Origin: Myxococcus eversor
Lineage (GTDB): Bacteria; Myxococcota; Myxococcia; Myxococcales; Myxococcaceae
NCBI RefSeq assembly: GCF_010894455.1
Contig: NZ_JAAIXY010000025.1
Location: 1-64,000 of the forward strand
Direction of reading: 5' to 3'
Length of the DNA: 64,000 nucleotides
The position numbers and the translations under genes are program-made. This document shows positions 7,909-17,261 of the stretch, piece by piece (the stretch's first letter is position 1; every line of letters begins with the position of its first letter). The notes beneath the pieces are model-generated. The model was given only the letters and a program-made list of their open reading frames with translations, did not search any database and was not told the origin of the DNA.

Positions 7909-8943
7909 TCATCGCTCCGTGACGTGAACGATGCAGCGGAATCCGATGTGTGTGGTTCCGCTGTCAACGGCCTGCGGAGAACGCGCCGCGGGGCGGTAGC
8001 GCAGGCAGTAGTTGGACGCGCAGAGGTGGCTTCCGCCCTTGAGGACGCGGCGCGGAATCTTCACCTGCGGCGTGCAGGGGTCGAAGCTCGCGCCGTGCGA
8101 CGGAGGGCCTCGGGGATTGACGGGGATGCAGCACGCCTTGCCCCCGTTGCCCTGGTGGCGCTCCTGGAACCAGTCCGTGGTCCACTCCCAGACGTTGCCA
8201 GCCATGTCGAACAGGCCGTACCCGTTGGGTGGGAAGCTCCCCACTGGCGAGGTCCCCTCGAATCCATCCGTGTTCAAGTTCTGCCAGGGGAACTCTCCCT
8301 GCCAGATGTTCGCCATTTGCTGCCCTTCCGGTGAAAACTCGTCTCCCCAGACGTAGACCTTGCGGTCCAGGCCGGCGCGCGCGGCGCGCTCCCATTCGGC
8401 CTCGCTGGGGAGGGCCTTGCCGACCCATGCGGCGTAGGCCTCCGCGTCCTCGTAGGCGACGTGGACCACGGGATGTGACTCTCGGCCCTTCCAGGTGGTG
8501 CCGTGGCCCTCCGGCTGTTTCCAGCAGGCGCCGGGCGTGTAGGCCCACCAGTTGGACAAGTCCTTCAGGTCCACGCGCTGAGCCGTCTTGCGGAACACGA
8601 GGGCGCCGGGCACGAGCAGCTCCGGCGCCGCGCCCGGGAAGTCGTCGGGATTCAGGGGGCGCTCGGCCACGGTGAGGTAGCCCGTCGCGTCCACGAAGCG
8701 CGCGTAGTCGGCGTTCGTCACCGGATGGCGGTCCATCCAGAAGCCGCTCACCGTCACCTGGTGCTCGGGCCGCTCCTCCGGATAGTGGCGGTCCGAGCCC
8801 ATCCAGTACGTGCCCCCGGGGATCCACGCCATGCCGGGGAACGGCGCTTCACCGGGCGCCGCATTCGTGTCGACCTCGTTCTCGGGGCGCGACACTCGCG
8901 ACTCCAGTTGCGTGGCTCCCTCGACGACATCCGTGCTGCTCAT
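7909..8943 (-). CDS. Formylglycine-generating enzyme (SUMF1 family), complete active site
   Basis: 344 aa from ATG 8943, which has GAGG seven bases upstream; a longer frame to 9258 is Arg/Pro-rich and unlike the family. Family landmarks run from GGTYWMGSD through LPSEAEWERAARAG, GNVWEW and RVLKGGSH to the terminal GFRC. Unlike many SUMF1-fold proteins (EgtB, PvdO types), it keeps the copper-binding active-site pair: Cys308 and Cys313 in LCASNYC, matching C336/C341 of human FGE, followed by a YRPAARS stretch. It should oxidise a Cys in CxPxR of a sulfatase-type substrate to formylglycine. No sulfatase or arylsulfatase-like gene lies in this window. Confidence 0.92.
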   Translation of the reverse strand: MSSTDVVEGATQLESRVSRPENEVDTNAAPGEAPFPGMAWIPGGTYWMGSDRHYPEERPEHQVTVSGFWMDRHPVTNADYARFVDATGYLTVAERPLNPDDFPGAAPELLVPGALVFRKTAQRVDLKDLSNWWAYTPGACWKQPEGHGTTWKGRESHPVVHVAYEDAEAYAAWVGKALPSEAEWERAARAGLDRKVYVWGDEFSPEGQQMANIWQGEFPWQNLNTDGFEGTSPVGSFPPNGYGLFDMAGNVWEWTTDWFQERHQGNGGKACCIPVNPRGPPSHGASFDPCTPQVKIPRRVLKGGSHLCASNYCLRYRPAARSPQAVDSGTTHIGFRCIVHVTER

Positions 8944-9218
8944 CTGGCGCCTCGTTCCGTGGAGGGGACTCGATGAGTTCCCCAGGCGGCAAGCTGGGTG
9001 GCCCCGGCGCGCGCGACAAGCCGGCCCTCCAGGGTGGGGCTCCCGAGGCGACGCACGGAGCAGACGCGGTCCGGGCACCCGGTCCTGCGAGCGCCCGGCG
9101 TGGAGCCGCCGCGCGGATTGGCGGCCTGTGCACGCGTGGACAACGTCCTCTCGCCAACGCGGTTCGACCCGAACCGACAGCCCCGCGAGCGGTGGGCGGC
9201 GGATGGAGCGCGACGGAC

Positions 9219-10892
9219 ATGAGCACCGACACGACGACCGAGACGCAGACGGGCGCACTTCGAGACGACGAGACGCCCGACACGCGAGCGCTGCAAAAGC
9301 TCAGCCCGTTCGAGCTGAAGGACACGCTCATGACGCTGGCGGATGAGTCCGCGAAGACGCGCGCGGCGGTGATGCTCAACGCGGGCCGGGGCAATCCCAA
9401 CTGGATCGCCACCACGCCGCGCGAGGCGTTCTTTCTCTTGGGCCAGTTCGCGCTGCGCGAGTCGCGTCTGACGTGGAACGAGCCGGACGTGGGGCTCGCG
9501 GGCATGCCGAGGTCCCCGGGCATCGCCGCGCGACTGCGGCGCTTCCTCGACGAGAGCGACGACAGCGCGGCCATCCGGCTCCTGAGAGACTCGGTCAACT
9601 ACGGCGTCTCCAAGCTGGGCTTCGACGCGGACAAGTTCGTCTGGGAGCTGACCGACGCGGCCATCGGCGACAACTATCCGGTGCCGGACCGGATGCTCGT
9701 CCACGCCGAGAGAATCGTGCGGGCCTACCTGGCCCAGGAGATGTGTGACAACCGTCCGCCGCCGGGGAACTTCGACTTGTTCGCCGTCGAGGGTGGCACC
9801 GCGGCGATGACGTACGTCTTCCGTTCTCTGATGGTGAACGGCCTGCTCCAGAAGGGCGACACCATCGCCCTGGGAACGCCCATCTTCACGCCGTATCTGG
9901 AGATACCGCGCCTGGAGGAGTTCGACCTGCGCACGGTGGACATCCGCCAGAGCGCGATGACCGAGGAAGGCCGCCACGCGTGGCAGTATCCGGAGTCGGA
10001 GCTGCGCAAGCTGGAGGACCCGCGCATCAAGGCGTTCTTCGTCGTGCACCCCGGCAACCCCGGCGCGACGGCCATGCGGCGCGAGTCATTGGACCTGCTG
10101 GTGGACCTGGTCCGCACGAAGCGGCCCGACCTGCTGCTGCTCACCGACGATGTGTACGGAACCTTCGTCGAGGGCTTCCGCTCACTCGCCGCCGAGCTGC
10201 CGCACAACACGCTCCTGGTCTACTCGTACTCGAAGCACTTCGGGTGCACCGGGTGGCGCCTGGGCGTCGTGGCGCTCCACGAGGACAACATCATCGACTC
10301 GATGATTGCCCGGCTGCCGGAGGGCCAGCGGGAGATGCTCAACGAGCGCTATGGCTCAATCACCCTGGAGCCGGAGCGGCTGAAGTTCATCGACCGGATG
10401 GTGGCGGACAGCCGCGCCGTCGCCCTGAACCACACCGCGGGCCTGTCCCTGCCGCAGCAGCTCCAGATGAGCCTCTTCTCGCTGTTCGCCCTGCTGGACA
10501 AGGACGACGCGTACAAGAAGCGCTGCCGGCGAATCTGCCGCGACAGGCTCGCGGGCTTGTACCAGGGCATGGGAATCGACCTGCCCGAGGACCCGCTGCG
10601 CACCGCGTACTACCAGACGTTGGACCTGGACGTGTGGGCGCGAAAGAACGTGGGCCAGGACTTCGTCGAGTACGAGGAGTCGCGGCATGACCCGCTCGAC
10701 ATCGTGCTCTCCCTGGCGCGACGGCACGGCGTGGTGCTGCTCAACGGCAGCGGCTTCGAAGGGCCGGAGTGGTCGGCGCGGGTGTCGCTCGCGAACCTGG
10801 ATGACGACGAGTACCCCCGCATCGGCCAGAGCCTGAAGGACATCGTCATCCGCGCCATCGCGGAGTGGAAGGGCCGCGACCTGGACTCGTGA
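9219..10892 (+). CDS. aspD: Aspartate 4-decarboxylase (bifunctional with aspartate aminotransferase)
   Basis: 557 aa from ATG 9219 (GGAG at 9205-9208); the frame stays open further upstream but without family similarity. The opening LSPFELKD and MLNAGRGNPN, and the length well above the ~400 aa of ordinary class-I aminotransferases, identify the AspD/AsdA family, which converts L-aspartate to L-alanine plus CO2. The PLP lysine is Lys339 in YSYSKHFGCTGWRLG, and the pyridine-binding Asp is in LLTDDVYG. Divergent from the FGE gene across 275 bp and only 37 bp ahead of asparaginase. In lactic acid bacteria AspD works with the antiporter AspT to make proton-motive force; an AspT-type gene lies 11 kb downstream. 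Confidence 0.93.
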   Translation: MSTDTTTETQTGALRDDETPDTRALQKLSPFELKDTLMTLADESAKTRAAVMLNAGRGNPNWIATTPREAFFLLGQFALRESRLTWNEPDVGLAGMPRSPGIAARLRRFLDESDDSAAIRLLRDSVNYGVSKLGFDADKFVWELTDAAIGDNYPVPDRMLVHAERIVRAYLAQEMCDNRPPPGNFDLFAVEGGTAAMTYVFRSLMVNGLLQKGDTIALGTPIFTPYLEIPRLEEFDLRTVDIRQSAMTEEGRHAWQYPESELRKLEDPRIKAFFVVHPGNPGATAMRRESLDLLVDLVRTKRPDLLLLTDDVYGTFVEGFRSLAAELPHNTLLVYSYSKHFGCTGWRLGVVALHEDNIIDSMIARLPEGQREMLNERYGSITLEPERLKFIDRMVADSRAVALNHTAGLSLPQQLQMSLFSLFALLDKDDAYKKRCRRICRDRLAGLYQGMGIDLPEDPLRTAYYQTLDLDVWARKNVGQDFVEYEESRHDPLDIVLSLARRHGVVLLNGSGFEGPEWSARVSLANLDDDEYPRIGQSLKDIVIRAIAEWKGRDLDS

Positions 10893-10929
10893 GGTTCCGT
10901 GACGCCCACCCCGAATCGAGAGGTCCGCC

Positions 10930-12078
10930 ATGAACAGTTCGAAGAACACGGTGCGAGGGCTGCTGTGCGCGCTGGGCTTGCTGCTGACGGGCGCTGGAAT
11001 CGCGGCGCAGGAGAGCCCGCCGCCGACGAACCCGGGCTCGTCGAAGGACTCGCCGAACACCGAGGAGGCGCGGGCCAAGAGCCCCGAGGAGATGGCCTCC
11101 GTGCGCATCCTCGCCACGGGCGGCACCATCGCCGGGGCGCAGGGCAATCCCCAGGGCTACGGCTACAAGTCCGGCGCCTTCAAGGTCGAGGACCTCATCA
11201 AGGCCGTCCCCAACCTCGACAAGGTGGCGAAGCTGACCGGTGAGCAGGTGGCGAACATCGGCAGTCAGGACATGAACGACGCGGTGTGGCTGAAGCTGGC
11301 GAAGCGGACCAACGAGCTGCTCGCTTCGCCGGACGTGGACGCCGTCGTCGTCACGCACGGCACCGACACGCTGGAGGAGACGGCGTACTTCCTGGACCTG
11401 GTCGTCAAGAGCGAAAAGCCCGTCGTGCTCGTGGGCTCCATGCGTCCGGCCACCGCCATCAGCGCGGACGGGCCGGGCAACCTCTACAACGCGGTGTCGG
11501 TGGCGGCGTCCCCCGAAGCGAAGGGGCGCGGGGTGCTCATCGTCATCAACGATGAAATCCACACCGCGCGCAACGTCACCAAGACGAACACCACCAACGT
11601 GGAGACCTTCCGCAGCCCGAACCGCGGCCCCGCGGGCGTCGTCAACACCGGGGAGGTCCACTGGTTCGAGCGGATGGACAAGAAGCACACCGTGGACTCG
11701 GAGTTCTCCGTCACCGGCAAGAACACGCTGCCCCGGGTCGACATCCTGTACGCCCACGCGAACATGAGCCCGGACCTCATCGACTCGGCGGTGAAGAACG
11801 GCGCCAAGGGGCTGGTCATCGCGGGGGTGGGGGACGGGAACATGACCCAGCCGGCGCTCGACACGCTGGCCCGGCACGTGAAGAAGGGCGTGGTGGTGGT
11901 GCGCAGCACGCGACTGCCCAGCGGGCTGGTGTTGCGCAACAACGAAATCAACGACGACCAGAAGGGCTTCGTGGCCTCCGGTGAGCTGAACCCGGCGAAG
12001 TCGCGCGTGCTGTTGCAGCTGGCCCTGCTGGAGACCAAGGACCCGACCCGGGTGCAGCGGATGTTCGAGGAGTACTGA
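10930..12078 (+). CDS. ansB: Type II L-asparaginase, exported
   Basis: 382 aa. The N-terminus has basic residues, a hydrophobic run (LLCALGLLLTGAGIAAQ) and a cleavage-like AAQ, so it should be secreted to the periplasm; a disordered Ser/Pro linker follows. Both asparaginase signatures are present: ATGGTIAG with nucleophile Thr63, and VVTHGTDTLEET with Thr142 and Asp145. The active-site Lys lies further on in the family. It hydrolyses asparagine to aspartate and ammonia outside the cytoplasm. The AspD gene ends 37 bp upstream and the following membrane-protein ATG overlaps this stop by one base, so the three genes probably form an operon. Confidence 0.93.
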   Translation: MNSSKNTVRGLLCALGLLLTGAGIAAQESPPPTNPGSSKDSPNTEEARAKSPEEMASVRILATGGTIAGAQGNPQGYGYKSGAFKVEDLIKAVPNLDKVAKLTGEQVANIGSQDMNDAVWLKLAKRTNELLASPDVDAVVVTHGTDTLEETAYFLDLVVKSEKPVVLVGSMRPATAISADGPGNLYNAVSVAASPEAKGRGVLIVINDEIHTARNVTKTNTTNVETFRSPNRGPAGVVNTGEVHWFERMDKKHTVDSEFSVTGKNTLPRVDILYAHANMSPDLIDSAVKNGAKGLVIAGVGDGNMTQPALDTLARHVKKGVVVVRSTRLPSGLVLRNNEINDDQKGFVASGELNPAKSRVLLQLALLETKDPTRVQRMFEEY

Positions 12079-13229
12079 TGGCCAGCTCCCGCCTGCTCCC
12101 TGACTTCTCCCTGGTGAGGGGAGGACCCCTCTTCGAGCTGGAGCGCGGCCTGCACCTCATCGGGCCGCCCCGGTTCAAGGCCTGGCGGGCCGCGCTGTGC
12201 TTCACGCTCGTGAGCTGGGCGCCGCTGGCGCTGCTGACGCTGTTGCAGGGCGCGGGAGCCATGCGTCTGTTCCTCGCCGACTACCAGGTGCATGCGATGC
12301 TCCTGCTGTCGCTGCCCGTGCTCGTGGCGGCGGAGCCGTACATCGACAGCCGCGTCGGGGCGGCGGCGCGGCAGTTCCTCCGCGCGGCCCTGGTGGAGGA
12401 GAAGGACCGCGCGTCGTACGAGGCCATGGCTCGGGGACTGACGCGGTGGCGCGATGCTCCGCTCGTCGAGCTGCTGTTGCTGGGTCTCGTCATCGCGCTC
12501 GCGCTCATCTCCACGCCGGACCCGGCGAGGCAGTGGAGCATGGTGGCGGACCCGACGCCCCGACTGTCGCTGGCGGGCGGGTGGTACGAGTACGTGAGCG
12601 AGCCCCTGGCGCGCTTCCTCGTGTTCCGGTGGATATGGCGCGCCTTCGGCTGGGGCGTCTTCCTCCTGCGCGTCTCCCGGCTCCCGCTCCGGCTGGTTCC
12701 CACCCATCCGGACCTGGCGGGCGGGCTGGGTTTCCTCGCCATCTGTCAGGCCAGCTTCGCGCCGGTGGTGTTCGCGGTGGCGGTTCCCGTCGCCGCCTAT
12801 TCGTTCCGGACCAATGCCTCGGCCATCACCGAGTCCCCCCTGGACTACGTGATGCCGCAGGTCCTCTACACCGTCCTCGCCTGCCTCGCGGTGTTCGCCC
12901 CGCTGGCGTTCTTCTCCCGGCAGCTCGTGCACGCCAAGCGGCAGGGCGACCCGTGGTTCTCCGCGGTCGCCGCGCACCACTCGCGCCGGTTCGAGGACAA
13001 GTGGTTCCGCCGGAATCCAGGCGTGGATCCGCTGAGCTCGGAGGACTTCTCGTCACTGGCGGACCTGGGCACGTCCTTCGTGGTCGCCCGGAGGATGAAG
13101 CTGTTTCCCTGGGACCAGCGCTCGCTCATCGCGGTGGCGGCGGCGGGCCTGGCGCCGCTCGCCATCCTCCTGGTGCTCGACAGGCAATTCCTCGCGGTGG
13201 TGTCCCAGCTCAAGAAGAGCCTGAGCTGA
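12078..13229 (+). CDS. Conserved membrane protein, unknown function
   Basis: 383 aa; its ATG shares one base with the asparaginase stop (TGATG). I see six or seven hydrophobic segments, beginning near residues 40-60 (LCFTLVSWAPLALLTLL) and 75-90, with pairs around 135-150, 225-255 and 275-300, and one at the C-terminus. Charged stretches between them include a long soluble loop at about residues 305-350. No catalytic or transport motif is recognised. Coupling to asparaginase suggests a part in amino-acid or membrane physiology, but nothing more specific is supported. Confidence 0.8.
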   Translation: MASSRLLPDFSLVRGGPLFELERGLHLIGPPRFKAWRAALCFTLVSWAPLALLTLLQGAGAMRLFLADYQVHAMLLLSLPVLVAAEPYIDSRVGAAARQFLRAALVEEKDRASYEAMARGLTRWRDAPLVELLLLGLVIALALISTPDPARQWSMVADPTPRLSLAGGWYEYVSEPLARFLVFRWIWRAFGWGVFLLRVSRLPLRLVPTHPDLAGGLGFLAICQASFAPVVFAVAVPVAAYSFRTNASAITESPLDYVMPQVLYTVLACLAVFAPLAFFSRQLVHAKRQGDPWFSAVAAHHSRRFEDKWFRRNPGVDPLSSEDFSSLADLGTSFVVARRMKLFPWDQRSLIAVAAAGLAPLAILLVLDRQFLAVVSQLKKSLS

Positions 13230-13337
13230 GCCTTGGCGGGCGCCCGGGTGCCCGGGTGCCGTGGGCTCCCTCGAGGAGGTGGCGGTGAGGATAACTATCC
13301 GGGGGCTCCACTGCGCGCCGCCCGCGAGGAGGCGAGC

Positions 13338-14228
13338 ATGCTCAGGTCCGTGATCGCATTCGTGTTGGGCAACATCGTGACCCTGTTCATGTTCACCGAG
13401 GGACTGGCGCGCCGTCCCGGGGAGATTCGTCACGTCCTGGAGCGCCCCGCGCTCTACGTGCGCGCCCTGGTGGTGGTGTTGCTGCTGGTGCCCCTGGTCG
13501 CCCTGGCGGTGGTCAAGGTCTTCCATCTGCCGACGGTGGTGGCGAGCGCCATCCTGTTGATGGCCGTCTGTCCCGGCGCGCCGCTGCAGGTGAATCAGGC
13601 GAAGGCGCTCGGCGCGAATCCCTCTACCTCCATCAACCTGCTGCTCCTGTTCAGCGTGTTCGCGCTCATCACCGTGCCGCTCTGGGTGATGGGCGTGGAC
13701 CGGTTGCTCGGCGTCGAGTTCAAGGCGAGCCCGGACCTGGTCTTCCGCCTGCTGGCGGTGAAGATCCTCCCGCCGCTCGCGGTGGGCATCGCCGTGCGCC
13801 ACTACGCCCCGAACGTGGCCAAGGCCCTGGCGCCGTGGTGCGGCAAGGTGTTCAGCGTGCTGTTGCTCGCCGTGTCCGTGGGGGTGCTCTTCATCGTCGG
13901 GCCCAGGCTCATCCACATCGCGTGGATCGCCATCTTCGCGTTGGTGGTCATCATCACCGTGTCGGTCCTGCTCGGGCACTGGGCCGGAGCGCCCAGGCTG
14001 GAGGACCGCAAGGCGGTGGCGCTGGCCACGGCCTTCGCGAACCCCGTGCTGGCCATGACCATCATCATCCAGAGCTATCCCAACTACCGGGCCCTGGAGG
14101 TCGCGGGCGTGGTGGGGGCCTACATCGTCATCCGGTTGCTCGCGCTCACTCCCTACAAGTTCTGGGTGAAGCGTCAGCGCGATTCGGAGCCCTCGCGGCA
14201 CGCGCCGTCGGATGGCGTCCCGGTGTGA
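13338..14228 (+). CDS. BASS/SBF-like transporter (bile acid:sodium symporter family)
   Basis: 296 aa from ATG 13338, preceded five bases away by GAGGAGG. About nine or ten hydrophobic helices; the central CPGAPLQVNQAKALGAN resembles the unwound cross-over region of SBF-like carriers. Such proteins move organic anions with sodium. The substrate is unknown; neighbours suggest an organic acid or amino acid. It lies 108 bp after the membrane protein gene and converges on the patatin gene with nine bases between the stop codons. Confidence 0.7.
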   Translation: MLRSVIAFVLGNIVTLFMFTEGLARRPGEIRHVLERPALYVRALVVVLLLVPLVALAVVKVFHLPTVVASAILLMAVCPGAPLQVNQAKALGANPSTSINLLLLFSVFALITVPLWVMGVDRLLGVEFKASPDLVFRLLAVKILPPLAVGIAVRHYAPNVAKALAPWCGKVFSVLLLAVSVGVLFIVGPRLIHIAWIAIFALVVIITVSVLLGHWAGAPRLEDRKAVALATAFANPVLAMTIIIQSYPNYRALEVAGVVGAYIVIRLLALTPYKFWVKRQRDSEPSRHAPSDGVPV

Positions 14229-14237
14229 CGTGCTCCG

Positions 14238-17150
14238 TCAGCGCTTGAGGCGGGCGGGGTCCTTGGGGTGGATGCTCACCTTCGCCCAGATGAAGCCCAG
14301 ATCGCCCCAGTCCTGCACCGCCTTGACGGTGACGTGCTGACCGACGCGCAGCGCGCCCAGGAGCTTGCCGTACGCGGCGGGCTCGCCCTCGGGCGGGTCG
14401 TCTCGCAGGAGCGAGGGGGCGGTGCTCTCCAGCGTGCTGCCCACGAAGCGCTGGGGCGGCAGGGACCACTCGGCCTGGGATTGCTTGCAGTAGAAGCAGG
14501 TGCGCCAGGTGTTGGTGCCCGACAGGTACTGGCCCAGGTAGACCCAGGCGTCCTTGCTGCCCTCGCCCAGCCGCGTCGCGAGGTCCGGCGCGCTCGCTTC
14601 GGCCTGGGAGAAGACCTGCACGGCGGGCGCGTCCCGGTCATAGAGACGGGGCGTGCCTTCCCGTTGCAGGGAGACCTGGTCGGCGGCGATCTTCTGGGTG
14701 AGCTGCACGGCGAGCATCCGGGTGATGGGGTCTCTGAGCCGCTCCAGCAACGCCGGATGGGCGTGGATGGAGAGGGGCCCGTAGAAGGAGTCGCTGGCGA
14801 CGATGCGCTCGGTCTGCGCCGCGCCCTGGAGGTTCTTGATGTGGCTGGCGATGAGGTCGCTGGCGCTCTCCTCCTGCCAGAGGAACTGGCCCAGGAGTCG
14901 GCCCTTGTCCTTGGGGCCCAGGGCCCAGGCGGTCATCACCTCGTCCTGGTTCTCCTCCAGGCACTGGCGCTGCGCGTCGCTCGCGTCCACGGCCAGTTCG
15001 GCGTCTCCGTAGGCGTAGCTGGTCTGCATCATCGACACCTGCTTGCCCGCGAGAAGTCGGCCGATCTCCGCCTTCTGGTAGTTGGCCATGTCGCGCGCGA
15101 AGGCATGGCTGGAGCGGGAGAGGGCGGAGAGGGGCGTGGAGATGGGGCCTGTCGTGTCCTCGCTCGCGTCCAATGACGACGGCTTCGCGCCCGAGTCGAT
15201 CTCCACGAAGAGCACGCCCCGCGCCTTGAGCTGCTTGAAGAACAGGTCGATGCCCGCCTGCGCCTGGGGGTTCTTCTTCCAGCGCTCCGTGTCCGTGAGC
15301 CCTCGCAGCAACAGGACGAAGGTGTCGAGCCCGGTGTTGTCGAAGACGCCTCCGTCGATGAGCGGCTCGCGGTGCCCCTTCGCGTCGATGACTCCGGGCA
15401 GGTCGACGACGAAGGGGAAGTTCGCGGACGCGCGGACCGCGTCGGCGAGCGCGATGTCCCCCGTCGTGGTCAGCTCGCTGGTGGAGCGGGCCTGGGCCTC
15501 CGGCTGGGTGCCATCACTCACCATGCGCGGGGGCAGGGGAGGCTTGCCGGTGACGACCCGTCCGCCCGTGCGCGCGCTGGCCGTGTTGAGGAAGAGCAGG
15601 GGGACGCTGCCATCCTCGGGGAGGCTCGCGGGCCAGCCCAGGTAGTCGGACCAGAAGGACGCCAGGCCTCCGCCACGGCTCACCCCCGGCATCACCACGC
15701 CGCGCAGCAGGGGCGCGTTGAAGTCGACGAACATGTCATCGAGCGCATCGCTGCTCAGCGGCCACAGCCGGTCCGCCGTCAGGCCACAGGCGCCGTTCAT
15801 CAGGTGCGACGCGAGCTCCTCGCGAGGCGCGTGCTTGAGCGGCACGTCGGCCGGGACAATCTCCCCCAGCGTCCCCGCCGCCAGCCGGTGCGAGAAGTGC
15901 GCGCTGGCGACGCTGCCGCCGGAGACGCTGCTGATGAAGAGCACGTGGTCCGACAGCGGCTGCGCGCGGCACCGCTCCGAGGTGGCGTCGGGGACGCTCA
16001 CGTGCATCCGGCTCAGGCTCTCCAACGTGAGCATGGCGAAGATGGCCGCGCGCGAGCCGCCTCCCGCCGCGGAGACGAAGACCACCGGCCCGTCACACAT
16101 CTGCTCCAGGCGACGGTTCGCCGTGCCGAGCCAGCGGGTGAAGAGGACGTCCTCGCTCGCGGACGCGCCCTCGGCCAGCGGCAGGGGCGTGAGGGACTCC
16201 TGCCTGTCCAGCAGGTTGACGACGAGGAACCCGGAGGCCAGCAGCGCGAGGGCGAGCACGGCGCGCTGGACCACGCTCTCCACCAGGTCGAGCGCGCGGG
16301 CAGCGCACAGAATCACGAAGAGCAGGTGGTAGATGGCCCAGATGGTGTAGAGCCGGAAGCTCGCCTCGGGAATCGTCGGGATGAAGAAGCCCCAGAGCAA
16401 CTCCGCGAGGAAGTAGGAGCCCAGCGACATCACCAGGCCTCGGGTGATGACCTCCGTCAGGACGCGCAGCGAGGGCTTCCAGGCAATCACCCGGGTGCCC
16501 ACCAGTCCGAGCACTCCCACGGCCGCCGCCAGCGTGGCGACGAGGATGGGCCCCGAGTCCCTGGCCTTCCATGGCGCGGGCAGCAGCCCCAGGAAGCCGA
16601 CGAGGCCCAGCGCCAGTCCCGCCACGATGATGCCGAAGTACAGCAGTCCTCCTGGGGTCCGCGGTCCGTTGGCGGGAAACGCCAGGGGGAAGCGTGCCAG
16701 CGTCACCAGCCTTCGGCACACCGCGAGCACCGCCCGACTGACGAAGTTGCGGCGCTCCATCCACCGGGGGACGTCCTCGCGCGGCACGAAGACCCACATC
16801 GCGCTCATCAAGAAGAAGGCGCCGAGCAGCAGGACGTACGCCCAGAACGTCACGGCCATCAGCGCGGAGCCGCCCGCTTGCAGCGAGGCCACACCGGGCA
16901 GTTGCAGCACGATGTTGTGGATCTGCGGCAGGTTCGTCAGCGCGAGGCCGGCCACCAGCAGCGCGATGATGGTCGCCAGCCGCTTCTCGACATAGCCGAC
17001 CCAGGCGGGGACTCGCGGTGCTTCCCTCAGCGCGCCCGGCACCGCGTGCACCAGTTGATTGCGTCCGCCAGCATCACCCAGGGGAAGTAGGGGCCCGCCG
17101 CGCTGCTCCACCACGTTGGGTCTGCTCCTGCTCTGGCGTCGCTTGCTCAC
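14238..17150 (-). CDS. Large membrane-anchored patatin-like phospholipase
   Basis: 970 aa from a GTG start with GAGGGGGG upstream. The first ~330 residues hold several hydrophobic helices (for example IIALLVAGLALTNL and YVLLLGAFFLMSAMWVF); the rest is soluble. The patatin core is recognisable: VSAAGGGSRAAIFA as oxyanion loop, SSVSGGSVAS carrying the nucleophile Ser, and LIDGGVFDNTG giving the catalytic Asp with DGG. The C-terminal ~250 residues have no recognised domain. It likely hydrolyses acyl lipids, with the catalytic part tethered to the inner membrane. Standing alone between convergent BASS and codirectional SulP genes, its physiological role is unknown. Confidence 0.85.
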   Translation of the reverse strand: MSKRRQSRSRPNVVEQRGGPLLPLGDAGGRNQLVHAVPGALREAPRVPAWVGYVEKRLATIIALLVAGLALTNLPQIHNIVLQLPGVASLQAGGSALMAVTFWAYVLLLGAFFLMSAMWVFVPREDVPRWMERRNFVSRAVLAVCRRLVTLARFPLAFPANGPRTPGGLLYFGIIVAGLALGLVGFLGLLPAPWKARDSGPILVATLAAAVGVLGLVGTRVIAWKPSLRVLTEVITRGLVMSLGSYFLAELLWGFFIPTIPEASFRLYTIWAIYHLLFVILCAARALDLVESVVQRAVLALALLASGFLVVNLLDRQESLTPLPLAEGASASEDVLFTRWLGTANRRLEQMCDGPVVFVSAAGGGSRAAIFAMLTLESLSRMHVSVPDATSERCRAQPLSDHVLFISSVSGGSVASAHFSHRLAAGTLGEIVPADVPLKHAPREELASHLMNGACGLTADRLWPLSSDALDDMFVDFNAPLLRGVVMPGVSRGGGLASFWSDYLGWPASLPEDGSVPLLFLNTASARTGGRVVTGKPPLPPRMVSDGTQPEAQARSTSELTTTGDIALADAVRASANFPFVVDLPGVIDAKGHREPLIDGGVFDNTGLDTFVLLLRGLTDTERWKKNPQAQAGIDLFFKQLKARGVLFVEIDSGAKPSSLDASEDTTGPISTPLSALSRSSHAFARDMANYQKAEIGRLLAGKQVSMMQTSYAYGDAELAVDASDAQRQCLEENQDEVMTAWALGPKDKGRLLGQFLWQEESASDLIASHIKNLQGAAQTERIVASDSFYGPLSIHAHPALLERLRDPITRMLAVQLTQKIAADQVSLQREGTPRLYDRDAPAVQVFSQAEASAPDLATRLGEGSKDAWVYLGQYLSGTNTWRTCFYCKQSQAEWSLPPQRFVGSTLESTAPSLLRDDPPEGEPAAYGKLLGALRVGQHVTVKAVQDWGDLGFIWAKVSIHPKDPARLKR

Positions 17151-17261
17151 GGGCCCCCCTCGTTGGACAGGCGGAACCGTCCGATGAGTTCTGGCTAGTA
17201 CGGCTTGTCCAGAATATCACCGTTGCGTCTGTCCATGGGTCCCGGGGGGCGGGGTGGACGC

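Noticed and set aside
8944-9218. N-terminal extensions of the FGE and AspD frames across the shared promoter region
   Set aside because: Both extensions are low-complexity Arg/Pro/Ala sequence without family similarity; internal starts with ribosome sites fit the families' lengths.
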